Positions 31,916 to 42,400 of a stretch of DNA of 64,000 nt are shown piece by piece. Source of the DNA: Sphingomonas sp. BK235 (lineage in GTDB: Bacteria; Pseudomonadota; Alphaproteobacteria; Sphingomonadales; Sphingomonadaceae); assembly GCF_004345855.1 (NCBI RefSeq), contig NZ_SLXN01000007.1:205998-269997 (forward strand), in the 5' to 3' direction. The notes under the pieces are model-generated. The model saw only the letters and a program-made list of their open reading frames with translations, was not told where the DNA came from and did no database searches. The translations under genes and the position numbers were made by a program. Within the stretch, counting starts at the first letter, position 1. Each line of letters opens with the position of its first letter.

Positions 31916-34249
31916 ATGATCACGATCGCGCCCGCCACCGCGGTGATCGTCGGCACCGTCGTCGCGCTGTTGCTCGCGGCGGGGGCGGTGCTGCTGGCGC
32001 TGGGATTGCGCGCGCGCACCGCCGCGCTCGGTGCGATCCGTGGGCGCGACGCTTTGGAGTCTCTGCTCGCGGTCGCGCCGATGCAGCCGGTCGTGATCCA
32101 CCGCGACGGCCGGGTCGAGATGGCGCGCCGCGTCGCCGATTGGCTCGGCCTGTCCGGCCTGCCGACCTATCTCCAGGAGCTGGAAGCGGCGGGCTGGGGG
32201 ATGGACGCCGCCGACGCCGACGCGATGGCGCGCGAGCTGGCGGCATGCCAGCGCTCGGCGCGCGGCTTCACGCGGAGCCTCCACGCGCGCGACGGCCAGC
32301 GCACGCTCACCGTCCAGGGCGAGCGGCGCGGCAGCGCGGTGATCCTGTGGTTCTACGATTCGACCGTCAGCGAGGGCGAGCGGCGCCGGCTCCGCGCCGA
32401 ATATGCCGAGCTGTCGGACGCCTTCGACGCGCTCACCGGGCTGGTCGAGGCGGCGCCGCTACCGATGTGGTACCGCGACAGCGACCTGCGCATCGCGATC
32501 GTCAACTCCGCCTATGTGTCGGCGGTCGAGGGCAGCGACGCCGCCGAGGTGGTGGGCCGCGGGCTCGAGCTGGTGGACGGCTCGGGGCAGGGCGGCCCCA
32601 GCGCGGGCGCCGAAGTCGCGCTCGCCGAGGGGCGGCCGCAGCAGCGTGTCCTGCCCGCGACGATCGACGGGGCGCGCCGCTCGCTGCGGATCCACGACGT
32701 GCCGCTGCCCGTGGGCGGCGTCGCCGGCTTTGCGATCGACATCGAGGAGCTGGAGCAGAGCCACGCGCGCGAGCGCCGCTTCGCCGACGCGCAGCGCGCC
32801 ATGCTCGACCGGCTCTCCGCCGGCGTCGCCCAGTTCGGCCGCGACCGCAGCCTGGTGTTCTGCAACCAGCCGTTCCGGCGCCTGTTCGCGATGCGGCTCG
32901 AGTGGCTCGCCGACCGACCCGAATTCGACCGCGTGCTCGAGCGGATGCGCGAGGCCAATCGCGTGCCCGAGGTGCGGGATTTCCCGGGCTGGAAGGCTGA
33001 GCGGCGCGGCTGGTTCGTCGACGCCGAGGGGGCGATCGAGGAGAATTGGCATCTGCCCGGCGGCACGCACCTGCGCGTCGTCGCGCAGCCGCTACCCGAC
33101 GGCGGGCTGCTGCTGATCTTCGAGGATCGCACCGAGCAGGTCCAGCTCGCCAGCGCGCGCGACACGCTGCTGCGCGTCCGCACCGCCACCTTCGACAATC
33201 TGTTCGAGGCGCTGGGCGTGTTCGCCGCCGACGGGCGGTTGCAGCTGTGGAACAACCGCTTCCGCGCTTTGTGGGACCTCGACGAGGACTTTCTCACCGG
33301 CCACCCGCGCGTCGACGTCATCGCGGAGAAGGTGGCGGTCAAGCTTTCCAACCCGCGCCGCGCGCGCTCGATCGCCGAGCTGGTGCGCGTCGCCACGGTC
33401 GAGCGGCAGCAGCGCGCCGGGCATATCGCACTGGCGGACGGGCGTAACTTCGAGTTCGCCGCGGTGCCGCTGCCCGATGGCAACGCGCTGTTCACGATGC
33501 TGGACGTCACCGACAGCCGCGCGATGGAGCAGGCACTGCGCGATCGCAACGACGCGCTGGAGGCGGCCGACCGCGTCAAGACCGCGTTCGTCGCCAACAT
33601 GAGCTATGAGCTGCGCACGCCGCTGACCTCGATCAGCGGCTTCGCCGAGATGCTGCACGGCGGCTATGCCGGCGAGCTGTCGGCCGACGCCACCGCCTAT
33701 CTCGACGCCATCCTCGATTCGGTCGACCGCCTCGGGCTGCTGATCGACGACGTGCTCGATCTGACCTCGAGCGAGACCGGCGCGCGCCCGCTCGAGCGCG
33801 GCGATGTCGATCTCGGCGCGGTGGCGCGCGCCGCGGCGGAGAGTCTGCGCGCCTCGGCCAAGCGTCACCGCGTCGAGCTCGCGGTCGAGGTGCAGCGCTC
33901 CGCGGGGCGGCTTCACGGCGACGCGCGGCGCATCCGCGAGGTGGTCGAGCATCTGCTGCGCCACGCGTTGGGCGCGGCGCGCCGCGACGGGCGCGTCCTG
34001 CTCCACGTCGACGGCAATGCACCTGCCGCGCGGATCGTCGTCTCCGACGACGGCGAGGGCATGGCGCCCGAGCAGATCGCGCGCGCCTTCGACCGCTTCG
34101 CCGCGAGCGGTGCGGCGGGGAGCGAGCGCGCGCTCGGGCTGGGGCTGCCGCTCGCCAAGCAGTTCGTCGAGGCGCACGGCGGGACGATCACGCTGGTGAG
34201 CGAGCCCGGCGAGGGCACGCTGATCACGGTCGAGCTGCCGCGGCGATGA
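31916..34249 (+). CDS. divL: DivL-type PAS pseudo-histidine kinase (Tyr in place of the phospho-acceptor His)
   Basis: A 777-residue protein: one N-terminal membrane helix (VIVGTVVALLLAAGAVLLAL), three or four PAS-like domains (about 175-280, 300-400, 430-535), a dimerisation helix with FVANMSYELRTPLTSISGF, and an ATPase domain. The acceptor position is Tyr564, not His, as in Caulobacter DivL, which acts with CckA to steer CtrA phosphorylation. The usual N-box Asn is also missing (His683 in HLLRHALG), while G-box-like DDGEGMAPEQ and GLGLPLAKQF remain. It heads an overlapping run with tsaE, amgK and murU. Most likely a regulator, not a kinase. Confidence 0.88.
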   Translation: MITIAPATAVIVGTVVALLLAAGAVLLALGLRARTAALGAIRGRDALESLLAVAPMQPVVIHRDGRVEMARRVADWLGLSGLPTYLQELEAAGWGMDAADADAMARELAACQRSARGFTRSLHARDGQRTLTVQGERRGSAVILWFYDSTVSEGERRRLRAEYAELSDAFDALTGLVEAAPLPMWYRDSDLRIAIVNSAYVSAVEGSDAAEVVGRGLELVDGSGQGGPSAGAEVALAEGRPQQRVLPATIDGARRSLRIHDVPLPVGGVAGFAIDIEELEQSHARERRFADAQRAMLDRLSAGVAQFGRDRSLVFCNQPFRRLFAMRLEWLADRPEFDRVLERMREANRVPEVRDFPGWKAERRGWFVDAEGAIEENWHLPGGTHLRVVAQPLPDGGLLLIFEDRTEQVQLASARDTLLRVRTATFDNLFEALGVFAADGRLQLWNNRFRALWDLDEDFLTGHPRVDVIAEKVAVKLSNPRRARSIAELVRVATVERQQRAGHIALADGRNFEFAAVPLPDGNALFTMLDVTDSRAMEQALRDRNDALEAADRVKTAFVANMSYELRTPLTSISGFAEMLHGGYAGELSADATAYLDAILDSVDRLGLLIDDVLDLTSSETGARPLERGDVDLGAVARAAAESLRASAKRHRVELAVEVQRSAGRLHGDARRIREVVEHLLRHALGAARRDGRVLLHVDGNAPAARIVVSDDGEGMAPEQIARAFDRFAASGAAGSERALGLGLPLAKQFVEAHGGTITLVSEPGEGTLITVELPRR

Positions 34250-34710
34250 GTGTCGCGCAAGGCGCGCTGCGGCTGGCCGACGCCGCCGCCACGCTGGCGC
34301 TCGGCGCCACGCTCGCGCCGCTGCTGCGCGCCGGCGACGTGGTGACGCTGGCGGGCGGGCTTGGCGTGGGCAAGACCAGCCTGGCGCGCGGCGTGCTGGC
34401 GGCGCTCGGCCTCGCCGAGGAGGCGCCGAGCCCGACCTTCGCGATCGTCCAGCCCTATGCGCCGCCCGAGGTAGCGCTGCCGCTGCTCCACGTCGACCTC
34501 TACCGGCTCGACGATCCGGCCGAGGTAGAGGAACTCGGCCTGGACGAGGCGCGGCTCGATTCGGCGCTGCTGATCGAGTGGCCCGAGCGCGCCGGGGCGG
34601 GGCGCTGGCCCGACGCGCTGGCACTCACCCTCGCGGCCGAGCCGGACGGCGCGCGGCGCTTGACTTGGGAGGCGCCGCCCGCTTGGGGAGCGCGATGGCG
34701 ACCCCGATGA
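34246..34710 (+). CDS. tsaE: tRNA threonylcarbamoyladenosine biosynthesis ATPase TsaE
   Basis: A 154-residue ATPase that works with TsaD and TsaB to place t6A at position 37 of ANN-decoding tRNAs. P-loop GGLGVGKTSLARGVLAALG; switch region PSPTFAIVQPY; conserved LLHVDLYRLDDPAEVEELGL and LLIEWPERAG. The start overlaps the divL stop (ATGA), so translation is probably coupled. It ends overlapping the amgK start region. Confidence 0.95.
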   Translation: MSVAQGALRLADAAATLALGATLAPLLRAGDVVTLAGGLGVGKTSLARGVLAALGLAEEAPSPTFAIVQPYAPPEVALPLLHVDLYRLDDPAEVEELGLDEARLDSALLIEWPERAGAGRWPDALALTLAAEPDGARRLTWEAPPAWGARWRPR

Positions 34711-35684
34711 CGCCGCCGGCGGACGCCGCGGCCTTTCTCGATACCCACGGCTGGCACCAGGCGCGGATCGACCCGCTCGCGGGCGACGCCTCGTTCCGCC
34801 GCTATTTCCGCGTCGTCGCGGGCGAGCGGCGCGGCATCCTGATGGACGCGCCGCCGCCGCACGAGGACCCGCGCCCCTTCCTCGACGTCGCGCGCTGGCT
34901 CGCCGAGCGCGGCTTCGCGGCGCCCGCGGTCCACGCGGTCGATCTCGCGCGCGGGCTGGTGCTGCTGGAGGATTTCGGCGACGAGCGCCTGCGCGAGACC
35001 GCCGACGCCGACCCGGACGCCGCGGTGCCGCTCTACGCCGCCGCGATCGACCTGCTCGTGGCGCTGCGCGGCCATCCTGCCGCCGAAGTGCGCGCCTATG
35101 ATCGCGCCGAGCTGCAGCGCGAGGCGGGGCTGCTCACCGACTGGTATTGCCCCGCGATCGGCGTCGCGGTCGACGTCGACGGCTATCGCGCCGCCTGGGA
35201 CGAGGTGCTCGGCCACGCCGAGGCAGCGGTGCCGGTCACCGTGCCGCGCGACTATCACGCCGAGAATCTGATGCTGGTCGGCACCGGGCGCTCGCTCGGC
35301 CTGCTCGACTTCCAGGACGCGCTCGCGGGACACCCGGCCTATGATCTCGTCTCGCTGCTGCAGGACGCGCGGCGCGACGTCGACCCGTCGCTGGAGGAGC
35401 GGATGCTGACGCGCTATCGTGCCGCGACGGGCGAGGGGGACGCGTTCCTGCGTGCCTATCACGTGCTCGGCGCGCAGCGGAATGCCAAGATCATCGGCAT
35501 CTTCACCCGGTTGTGGCAGCGCGACGGCAAGCCGCGCTACCCCGCGCTGTGCCCGCGCGTCTGGGGCTATCTCGAGCGCGACCTCGGCCAGCCCGTGCTC
35601 GCCCCGGTGGCGCGCTGGTTCGCCGACAATCTCCCGCCCGAGCTGCGCGGCGACCCGATGCTGATCGCCGGCGCGCGCGCGTGA
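34695..35684 (+). CDS. amgK: N-acetylmuramate/N-acetylglucosamine kinase AmgK (APH-fold)
   Basis: A protein of about 329 residues with an aminoglycoside-phosphotransferase fold: nucleotide loop DASFRRYFRVV, catalytic DYHAENLMLV and metal-binding LLDFQDALAGHPAYDL. Followed by a MurU-like gene, it fits AmgK, which phosphorylates MurNAc and GlcNAc at C1 in the alphaproteobacterial/pseudomonad peptidoglycan recycling route. Start ATG 34695 is 4 nt after GGAG; ATG 34707, overlapping the tsaE stop as ATGA, is equally possible. The function rests on gene order and fold. Confidence 0.88.
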   Translation: MATPMTPPADAAAFLDTHGWHQARIDPLAGDASFRRYFRVVAGERRGILMDAPPPHEDPRPFLDVARWLAERGFAAPAVHAVDLARGLVLLEDFGDERLRETADADPDAAVPLYAAAIDLLVALRGHPAAEVRAYDRAELQREAGLLTDWYCPAIGVAVDVDGYRAAWDEVLGHAEAAVPVTVPRDYHAENLMLVGTGRSLGLLDFQDALAGHPAYDLVSLLQDARRDVDPSLEERMLTRYRAATGEGDAFLRAYHVLGAQRNAKIIGIFTRLWQRDGKPRYPALCPRVWGYLERDLGQPVLAPVARWFADNLPPELRGDPMLIAGARA

Positions 35685-36436
35685 CCCGTCCGCGCTACAT
35701 CCGCCCCGACCCCGGCGCGCGCGTGCCACGCACCGCGATGGTGATGGCGGCGGGGATCGGCAAGCGCATGCGACCGCTCACCGCGACCCGGCCCAAGCCG
35801 CTGGTCGAGGTCGCCGGGCGCGCGCTGCTCGACCATGTCTTCGATCGGCTGCGCGCGGCCGGGGTGGAGCGCGCGGTGGTCAACGTCCATTATCTCGCCG
35901 ACGCGCTGGAGGCGCATCTGCGCCACCGCGTCCGCGGCATCGAAGTCATCGTGTCGGACGAGCGCGAGCGCCTGATGGAGACAGGCGGCGGGCTGGTGAA
36001 GGCGCGCGCGCTGCTCGGCGATGAGCCGTTCCTCGTCGTCAACAGCGACAATTTCTGGCTCGACGGACCGACCGACGCGATCCGCCAGCTCGCCGCGCGT
36101 TGGGACGGCGCGACGATGGACGCGCTGATGCTGATGGTGCCGTGCGCGCGCGCGCACAATCACGGCGGGCAGGGCGACTTCCACCTCGCGCCCGATGGTC
36201 GGGTGACCGGGCGGCGCAAGCCCGGCCGCGTCGCGCCCTTCGTCTATACCGGCGTGCAGATCATGGCGCCCTCGTTGATCCGCGACTGGCCGGAGGGGCC
36301 GTTCTCGACCAACCTCTTCTGGAACCGCGCGATCGAGACCGGGCGCGCCTACGGCTTCGTCCATCAGGGCCTGTGGTCCGAGGTCAACGTGCCGGGCGCG
36401 ATCGCGCGTACCGAGGCGCTGCTCGCCGATGTCTGA
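35681..36436 (+). CDS. murU: N-acetylmuramate-1-phosphate uridylyltransferase MurU
   Basis: A 251-residue nucleotidyltransferase with the sugar-1-phosphate signature VMAAGIGKRMRPL followed by TATRPKPLVEVAGRALLDH, and LVVNSDNFWLDGP with the metal-binding Asp. It would convert MurNAc-1-P from AmgK to UDP-MurNAc. The start GTG 35681 overlaps the amgK stop (GTGA); the first 15 residues are basic and poorly conserved, and an ATG at codon 20 is a less likely alternative. It overlaps addB by 8 bp. Confidence 0.88.
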   Translation: MTRPRYIRPDPGARVPRTAMVMAAGIGKRMRPLTATRPKPLVEVAGRALLDHVFDRLRAAGVERAVVNVHYLADALEAHLRHRVRGIEVIVSDERERLMETGGGLVKARALLGDEPFLVVNSDNFWLDGPTDAIRQLAARWDGATMDALMLMVPCARAHNHGGQGDFHLAPDGRVTGRRKPGRVAPFVYTGVQIMAPSLIRDWPEGPFSTNLFWNRAIETGRAYGFVHQGLWSEVNVPGAIARTEALLADV

Positions 36437-39425
36437 CTCGCCCGGCCGCCAGCGCGGCCTGCGGCTCTATTCCATCCCGGCGCACCGTGCCTTCGCCGAC
36501 GCGCTCGTCGCGGGGCTGCTGCGCCGTTACGGCGCCGACCGCATGGCGCTCGCGCGCGGCGTCGTGCTGGTACCCAACAACCGCGCCGGGCTCGCGATCA
36601 GCGACGCCTTCGTGCGCGCCAGCGGCGGCGCGCTGCTGCTGCCGCGGATCGTCGCGCTGGGCGGCGACGACCTGGAGGCGGCGGTCGGCGCGGCGCTCGA
36701 TCCCGCCGATGCGGTGCCGCCGCTGCCGCCCGCGATCGACCCGCTCGAGCGCCGCATGATCCTGGCGCGGCTGGTGAGCGAGGAGCGCGCCGCGAGCGGG
36801 CGCGCGGTCGACGCGGCCGAGGCGGTGCGGCTCGCGGGCGAGCTGGCGCGCACGCTAGACCAGCTGATCGTCGAGGAGGTCCCGCCCGAGACGCTCGCCG
36901 CGATCGATCCCGGCGAGGGACTGTCCGACCATTGGGAGGCGTCGCTGCGGCTGTTCCGGCTGCTGCTCGATCGCTGGCCGCAGGAGCGCGAGCGGCTCGG
37001 CCGCGTCGACGCGGCGTGGCGACGGGTGCAGCTGCTGGATCGCCAGTCGGCGCGATGGAGGACCGAGCCGCCGGCGCACTTCGTCTGCGCCGCTGGCATC
37101 ACCGATCCCGCGCCCGCGGTGGCACGGCTCCTCCGCGTCGTCGCCGGCCTGCCCGAGGGATCGGTGGTGTTCGCCGACCTCGACCTGCACCTCCCCGAGG
37201 AGGAGTGGGAGGCGCTCGGCCCGCACCGGCCCGACCCGATCACGGGGCTGCGCCGCCGCGCGATCGAGGTTCACCCGCAGTTCCACCTCAAGCTGCTGCT
37301 GGAGCGGATCGGCGCCGCGCGCGGCGAGGTCACCCGCTGGGGCGCGGTGAGCGAGCAGGACGCGGGCGCTGCGCGCGGCCGTGCCATCGCCAACGCGCTC
37401 GCGCCCGCCGCCTTCACCGCCAAATGGACCCGGCTCGACGCCGCCGACCGTCGGCTCGCCGGGGTGGAGGCGGTCGAGCTCGCCACGCCGGCGGAGGAGG
37501 CGCAGGCGATCGCGCTCAAGCTGCGCGAGGCGGTGGAGGAGCCGGGCCGCACCGCCGCGCTCGTCACCCCCGATCGCGCGCTGGCGCGCCGCGTCGCCGC
37601 GCACTGTCGCCGCTGGAACATCCAGGTGGACGACAGCGCGGGACGACCGCTGACGATCCTGCCGCCGGGCACCTTGCTCGCCGCGATCGTGGAGGCGGCG
37701 GCGCAGGGTTTCGCGCCGATGGCGCTGCTGACCCTGCTCAAGCACCCGCTGATCTGCGCGGGCGCCGAGCGCGGGGCGTGGCTCGACGGCGTGCGCCGGC
37801 TCGACCGCGCGCTGCGCGGGCCGCGGCCGGGGCCGGGGCTCGACGGCATCGACCGCCATCTCGCCGGGGGCAACGAGCGCGAGCGCGCGATCCGCTCGCG
37901 CGCGGCCGAGTGGTGGGGCGCGACGCGTGTCCTGCTCGATCCGATCGCGCGCGTGTTCGGCGACGGCGAGACCAGCCTGGCGGCGCTCGTCGCGGGGCTG
38001 CGCGAGGCGGCGCAGCGGCTCGCCGGCGACGAGGCGTGGCGCGGCCTCGCCGGGCGCGCCGCGGCCGACCTGCTCGCCGCGCTGGAGGAGCAGGCGCCGC
38101 GCGGCCCGGCATTGGTGACCGCGGCCGGCTTCGCCACGATGCTGCGCCAGCTGATGGACGAATTGGCGATTCGGCTGTTGCCGCGCGAGCGCCACCCGCG
38201 GCTGGCGATCTACGGGCTGATGGAGGCGCGGCTCCAGTCCGCCGACCTGATGATCCTGTCCGGGCTCAACGAGGGCGTGTGGCCCGGCCTGCCAGCGCCG
38301 GATCCGTGGCTCGCGCCGCGCGTCCGCGCCGAGCTGGGCCTGCCCGGGCTGGAGCGCGGCATCGGCACCGCCGCGCACGATTTCGCGCAGGCGCTCGGCG
38401 CGCCCCGCGTGCTGCTAACGCGCGCCCGACGGGACCAGCGCTCGCCAGCGCTTGCCTCGCGCTTCTGGCTGCGGCTGGAGGCGATGGCGGGCGAGCGCTT
38501 CCCGCGCACGACCGCGCTCGCGGACTGGGCGCGCGCGCTCGATCACGGCGGGCCGCCGCGCCCCGCCGCGCGCCCGGCGCCGCTGCCGCCCGCGACGCTG
38601 CGTCCGCGCGCGATCTCGGTGACCGAGGTCGACCGGCTCAAGGCCGATCCCTACGCCTTCTACGCGCGCCGGATCCTCAAGCTGCTGCCGCTCGATCCGG
38701 TCGACGCCGACCCGAGCGCGGCGTGGCGCGGCACCGCGGTCCACGCCGTGCTCGAGGCCTGGGCGCGCGACGACGGCTGCGATCCGGCCGCGCTGCTGCC
38801 GCGCGCGCGGCTCCTGCTCCAGGATCCCGCGGCGCACCCGCTGCTGCGCGCGCTGTGGCAGCCGCGGCTGGTCGCGGCATTCGAGTGGATCGCGGCGCGT
38901 ACGCTGGCCGATCGCGCGGAGGGGCGCGAGGTGCTCGCGGTCGAGGGCCGCGGCCGCGCCGAGCTCTCCGGGATCGCGCTCGACGGTCGCTTCGACCGGA
39001 TCGACCGCATGCCCGACGGCGGTCTCGGGATCGTCGACTACAAGACCGGCAAGGCGCCGTCGGTCGCGGCGGTGCGCGGCGGCTTCAACCTCCAGCTCGG
39101 GCTGCTCGGTGCCATCGCCGAGGAGGGTGGGTTCGACGGCGTCCGCGGCGCCGCGACCGCGTTCGAATATTGGTCGCTTGCCAAGAAAGGCGAGGGTTTC
39201 GGTTCGGTCAGCTCGCCCGCCGATCCCGTCGGCAAGGGCGGTCGTATCCCGACCGGCGAGTTCGTCGCCGCCGCGCGGGAGAGCTTCGCTCAGGCGGCGG
39301 CGCGCTGGCTCACCGGCGAGGAGGCGTTCACCGCCAAGCTCCACCCCGAGTTCGCGCCCTACGCCGAGTACGACCAGCTGATGCGCCGCGACGAATGGTA
39401 TGGCCGCGAGCAGGCGCGTGGCTGA
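36429..39425 (+). CDS. addB: Double-strand break repair protein AddB
   Basis: A 998-residue subunit of the AddAB helicase-nuclease that resects DNA double-strand ends for RecA. The N-terminal region is helicase-like (RGVVLVPNNRAGLAI) but shows no intact P-loop, as in alphaproteobacterial AddB. The C-terminal PD-(D/E)xK nuclease has its Asp870 and Lys872 in GIVDYKTGKAPS. Conserved ADLMILSGLNEGVWPGLPAP lies in the middle. I see no four-cysteine iron-sulphur signature around the nuclease. The start ATG 36429 overlaps the murU stop by 8 bp. Confidence 0.94.
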   Translation: MSDSPGRQRGLRLYSIPAHRAFADALVAGLLRRYGADRMALARGVVLVPNNRAGLAISDAFVRASGGALLLPRIVALGGDDLEAAVGAALDPADAVPPLPPAIDPLERRMILARLVSEERAASGRAVDAAEAVRLAGELARTLDQLIVEEVPPETLAAIDPGEGLSDHWEASLRLFRLLLDRWPQERERLGRVDAAWRRVQLLDRQSARWRTEPPAHFVCAAGITDPAPAVARLLRVVAGLPEGSVVFADLDLHLPEEEWEALGPHRPDPITGLRRRAIEVHPQFHLKLLLERIGAARGEVTRWGAVSEQDAGAARGRAIANALAPAAFTAKWTRLDAADRRLAGVEAVELATPAEEAQAIALKLREAVEEPGRTAALVTPDRALARRVAAHCRRWNIQVDDSAGRPLTILPPGTLLAAIVEAAAQGFAPMALLTLLKHPLICAGAERGAWLDGVRRLDRALRGPRPGPGLDGIDRHLAGGNERERAIRSRAAEWWGATRVLLDPIARVFGDGETSLAALVAGLREAAQRLAGDEAWRGLAGRAAADLLAALEEQAPRGPALVTAAGFATMLRQLMDELAIRLLPRERHPRLAIYGLMEARLQSADLMILSGLNEGVWPGLPAPDPWLAPRVRAELGLPGLERGIGTAAHDFAQALGAPRVLLTRARRDQRSPALASRFWLRLEAMAGERFPRTTALADWARALDHGGPPRPAARPAPLPPATLRPRAISVTEVDRLKADPYAFYARRILKLLPLDPVDADPSAAWRGTAVHAVLEAWARDDGCDPAALLPRARLLLQDPAAHPLLRALWQPRLVAAFEWIAARTLADRAEGREVLAVEGRGRAELSGIALDGRFDRIDRMPDGGLGIVDYKTGKAPSVAAVRGGFNLQLGLLGAIAEEGGFDGVRGAATAFEYWSLAKKGEGFGSVSSPADPVGKGGRIPTGEFVAAARESFAQAAARWLTGEEAFTAKLHPEFAPYAEYDQLMRRDEWYGREQARG

Positions 39426-42400
39426 GCGCGCGATCGGCCCGCTGCCCACCTTGCGTGGCGAGCAGCTCCGCGCCAGCCGGCCCGAGGCGCATGTCTGGCT
39501 CTCGGCCTCGGCGGGGACGGGCAAGACCCAGGTGCTCGCCGCGCGCGTGTTCCGGCTGCTGCTGCGCGACGTCGAGCCCGGCGCGATCCTGTGCCTCACC
39601 TTCACCAAGGCGGGCGCGGCCGAGATGGCGGGACGGATCAACCGCCAGCTCGCCGCCTGGGTGCGGATGGACGAGACCGAGCTCGCCGCCGACCTGCTCG
39701 CGCTCGGCGAACGCACCACCCCGGCGCTGATCGCGCGCGCGCGGACGCTGTTCGCCAAGGTACTCGACGCACCAGGCGGCGGGCTGCGCATCCACACCAT
39801 CCACGGCTTCTGCCAGGGGCTGCTCGCGGCGTTCCCGATCGAGGCGGGGCTGGTGCCGGGCTTCCGCCCGCTCGAGCCGCGCGAGGAGGCGCTGCTGCGG
39901 CGGCAGGCGCTGTCGGACCTGCTGGTCGACGCCGAGCGCGAGGGCCGCACTGCGCCGGTCGAGACGATCGGTCGGCTCAGCCTTCGGCTCGGTGAGCAGG
40001 GCGCGGAACAGTTTCTCGTCGCCTGCGCGCGTGCCGGCACCGCGCTGGAGGCGCTGCCGAGCGGCATCGCGCCCTTCGTGCGCGGCCAGCTCGGCGTGCC
40101 GCTCGGCGACCTCGACTCGTACGTCCACGACGCATGCGGCGACGATCGTGTCGACCGCGCCGCGCTCGACCGGCTCGCCGCGCTCAACCGCGGCTGGGGC
40201 ACCAAGAGCGGCATGGAGCGCGCCGAGGCGATCGGCGCGTGGCTTGCCGCCGCGCCGGCCGAACGTGCCGCCACGCTCGACACGCTCCACCTCGTCTGGG
40301 CGCGCAAGGACGGCGAGCCGCAGTCGTTCGGCAAGGGCCGCGCCCCCGCCGACCCCGATTACGCCGACCACGCGCTGCGCCTCCACGGCTGGTGCGGCGA
40401 GCTGCTGCTGCTGCGCAGCCGCGCCGCCTACGCCGACCTGCTCGGCGCGGCGCTGGAGGTGGGGCGCGACTATGCGCGCGGCTATGCCGCCGCCAAGCGC
40501 CGCGCCGGCGCGGTCGACTTCGACGACCTGATCGGCGCCGCGGTCGCGCTGCTCCAGCAGGACGGCATCGGCGAGTGGATCCGCTACAAGCTCGACCAGC
40601 AGACCGAGCACGTGCTGGTCGACGAGGCGCAGGACACCAACGTCGCGCAATGGACGATCGTGCGCGCGCTGGTGGACGAATATTTCGTCGGCCGCGGCGT
40701 CTTCGCGCCCTCGGTGCGGACGCTGTTCACGGTGGGCGACCTCAAGCAGGCGATCTTCGGCTTCCAGGGCACTGATCCCTACACCTTCCTCGCCGCGGAG
40801 CGCCACTTCCAGCGCAAGGCGGGCGAGGTGGCGGGCAGCGACGACATGCCCGACGACGAACGCGGCCTGCCGTTCGACCGGCTGTCGCTGACCGAATCCT
40901 TCCGCTCCACCGCGCCGGTGCTCGAGTTCGTCGACGCGGCGATCGGTCAGCTCGGCGCCGACGCGCTCGGCTCGCTCGACGCCATTCCCGTCCACGCCAG
41001 CCGCGTCGCTGGCCCCGGCGCGGTGACATTGTTGCCCGCCATCGCCGCCGGCACCAGCGAGGCGGAGGAGGACGGCGAGGAGGGCTGGGCCGACGACGCC
41101 GTGCGCCGCAACGCCTCCGACATCGCGCGCCAGGTGCGCGACTGGCTGCGCCCGGTCGAGGACGGCGGGCTGCTGCTCGGCAGCAAGGGGCGCGGGCTGC
41201 GGCCCGAGGACGTGATGATCCTGGTCAAGCGCCGCGGCGAGCTCGCCCAGCTGCTGGTCGCGCGGCTCTACGCTGAGGGCGTGCCGGTGGCGGGGGTGGA
41301 CCGGCTACGGCTGTCCGCGCCGCTCGCGGTGCAGGACCTGCTCGCCGCGATCCGCTTCGTGCTCCAGCCGGAGGACGATCTCAGCCTCGCCAGCCTGCTC
41401 GTCTCGCCGCTGATCGGCTGGAGCCAGGACGAGCTGATGGCGCGCGCGGTGCCGCGCGAGGGCGGGCTGTGGCGGCATCTCCAGCGGACCTGCGGCGACG
41501 CGGTCGCGCCGGTCGCCGCGCTGCTGGCCAGCGCCGACTATGACACGCCCTATCGCTTCCTCGAGCAGTTGCTGTCCGGCCCGCTCGATGGGCGGCGCAA
41601 ACTGCTGGCGCGGCTGGGGGAGGAGGCGCGCGACCCGATCGAGGAGCTGCTCAACGCCGCGCTCGACTTCGAGCTCGACTCGACGCCCTCGCTGCAGCGG
41701 TTCCTCGACTGGTTCGAGCGCGACGAGGTCGAGATCGTGCGCGACGCCGCGGCGCCGCTCGACGCGGTGCGGGTGATGACCGCGCACGGGGCGAAGGGCT
41801 TGCAGGCGCCGCTGGTGATCCTCGCCGACGCCACCGCCGATCCCGACGCGGCGCCGCGATCGGTGCTGGCCTGGACGCCGGAGGATTTGGAGGCGCCGGT
41901 CCCCGTGTTCCGCCCGCGCGCCACCGAGCGCGCCGGCGCGATCGACGCCGCACTCGCCGCGAGCGAGCAGCGCGAGCGCGAGGAACATTGGCGTCTGTTC
42001 TACGTCGCCGCGACGCGCGCGGAGGAGCGGCTGGTGATCACCGGCTCGCTCAGCGCCAAGTGGCAGGGCGTGCCGCCCGAGGCGAGCTGGTACGCCGCGG
42101 CGGCGCGCACGCTCGACGCGCTCGGCGTTGCCTCGGCGGCAGAAGGTGGCGAGCGGACGTTCCTCGGCCACGCGCCGGCCGCCCCTGTCACGGCGAAGCG
42201 CGCCGCCGCGGCGAGCGCGCCCGCCGCGCCGCTGCCGGACTGGTCGCGTCGCGACGCGCCCGAGGATGCCAAGCCGCCGCGCCCGCTGACGCCCTCGTCG
42301 ATCGGCGACGATGCGGTCGCCGACCCGCCGCCGACACCCGCGAACAGCGCGGCGGCCGAGCGCGGGCGGTTGCTCCACGCGCTGTTCGAGCGGCTGCCCC

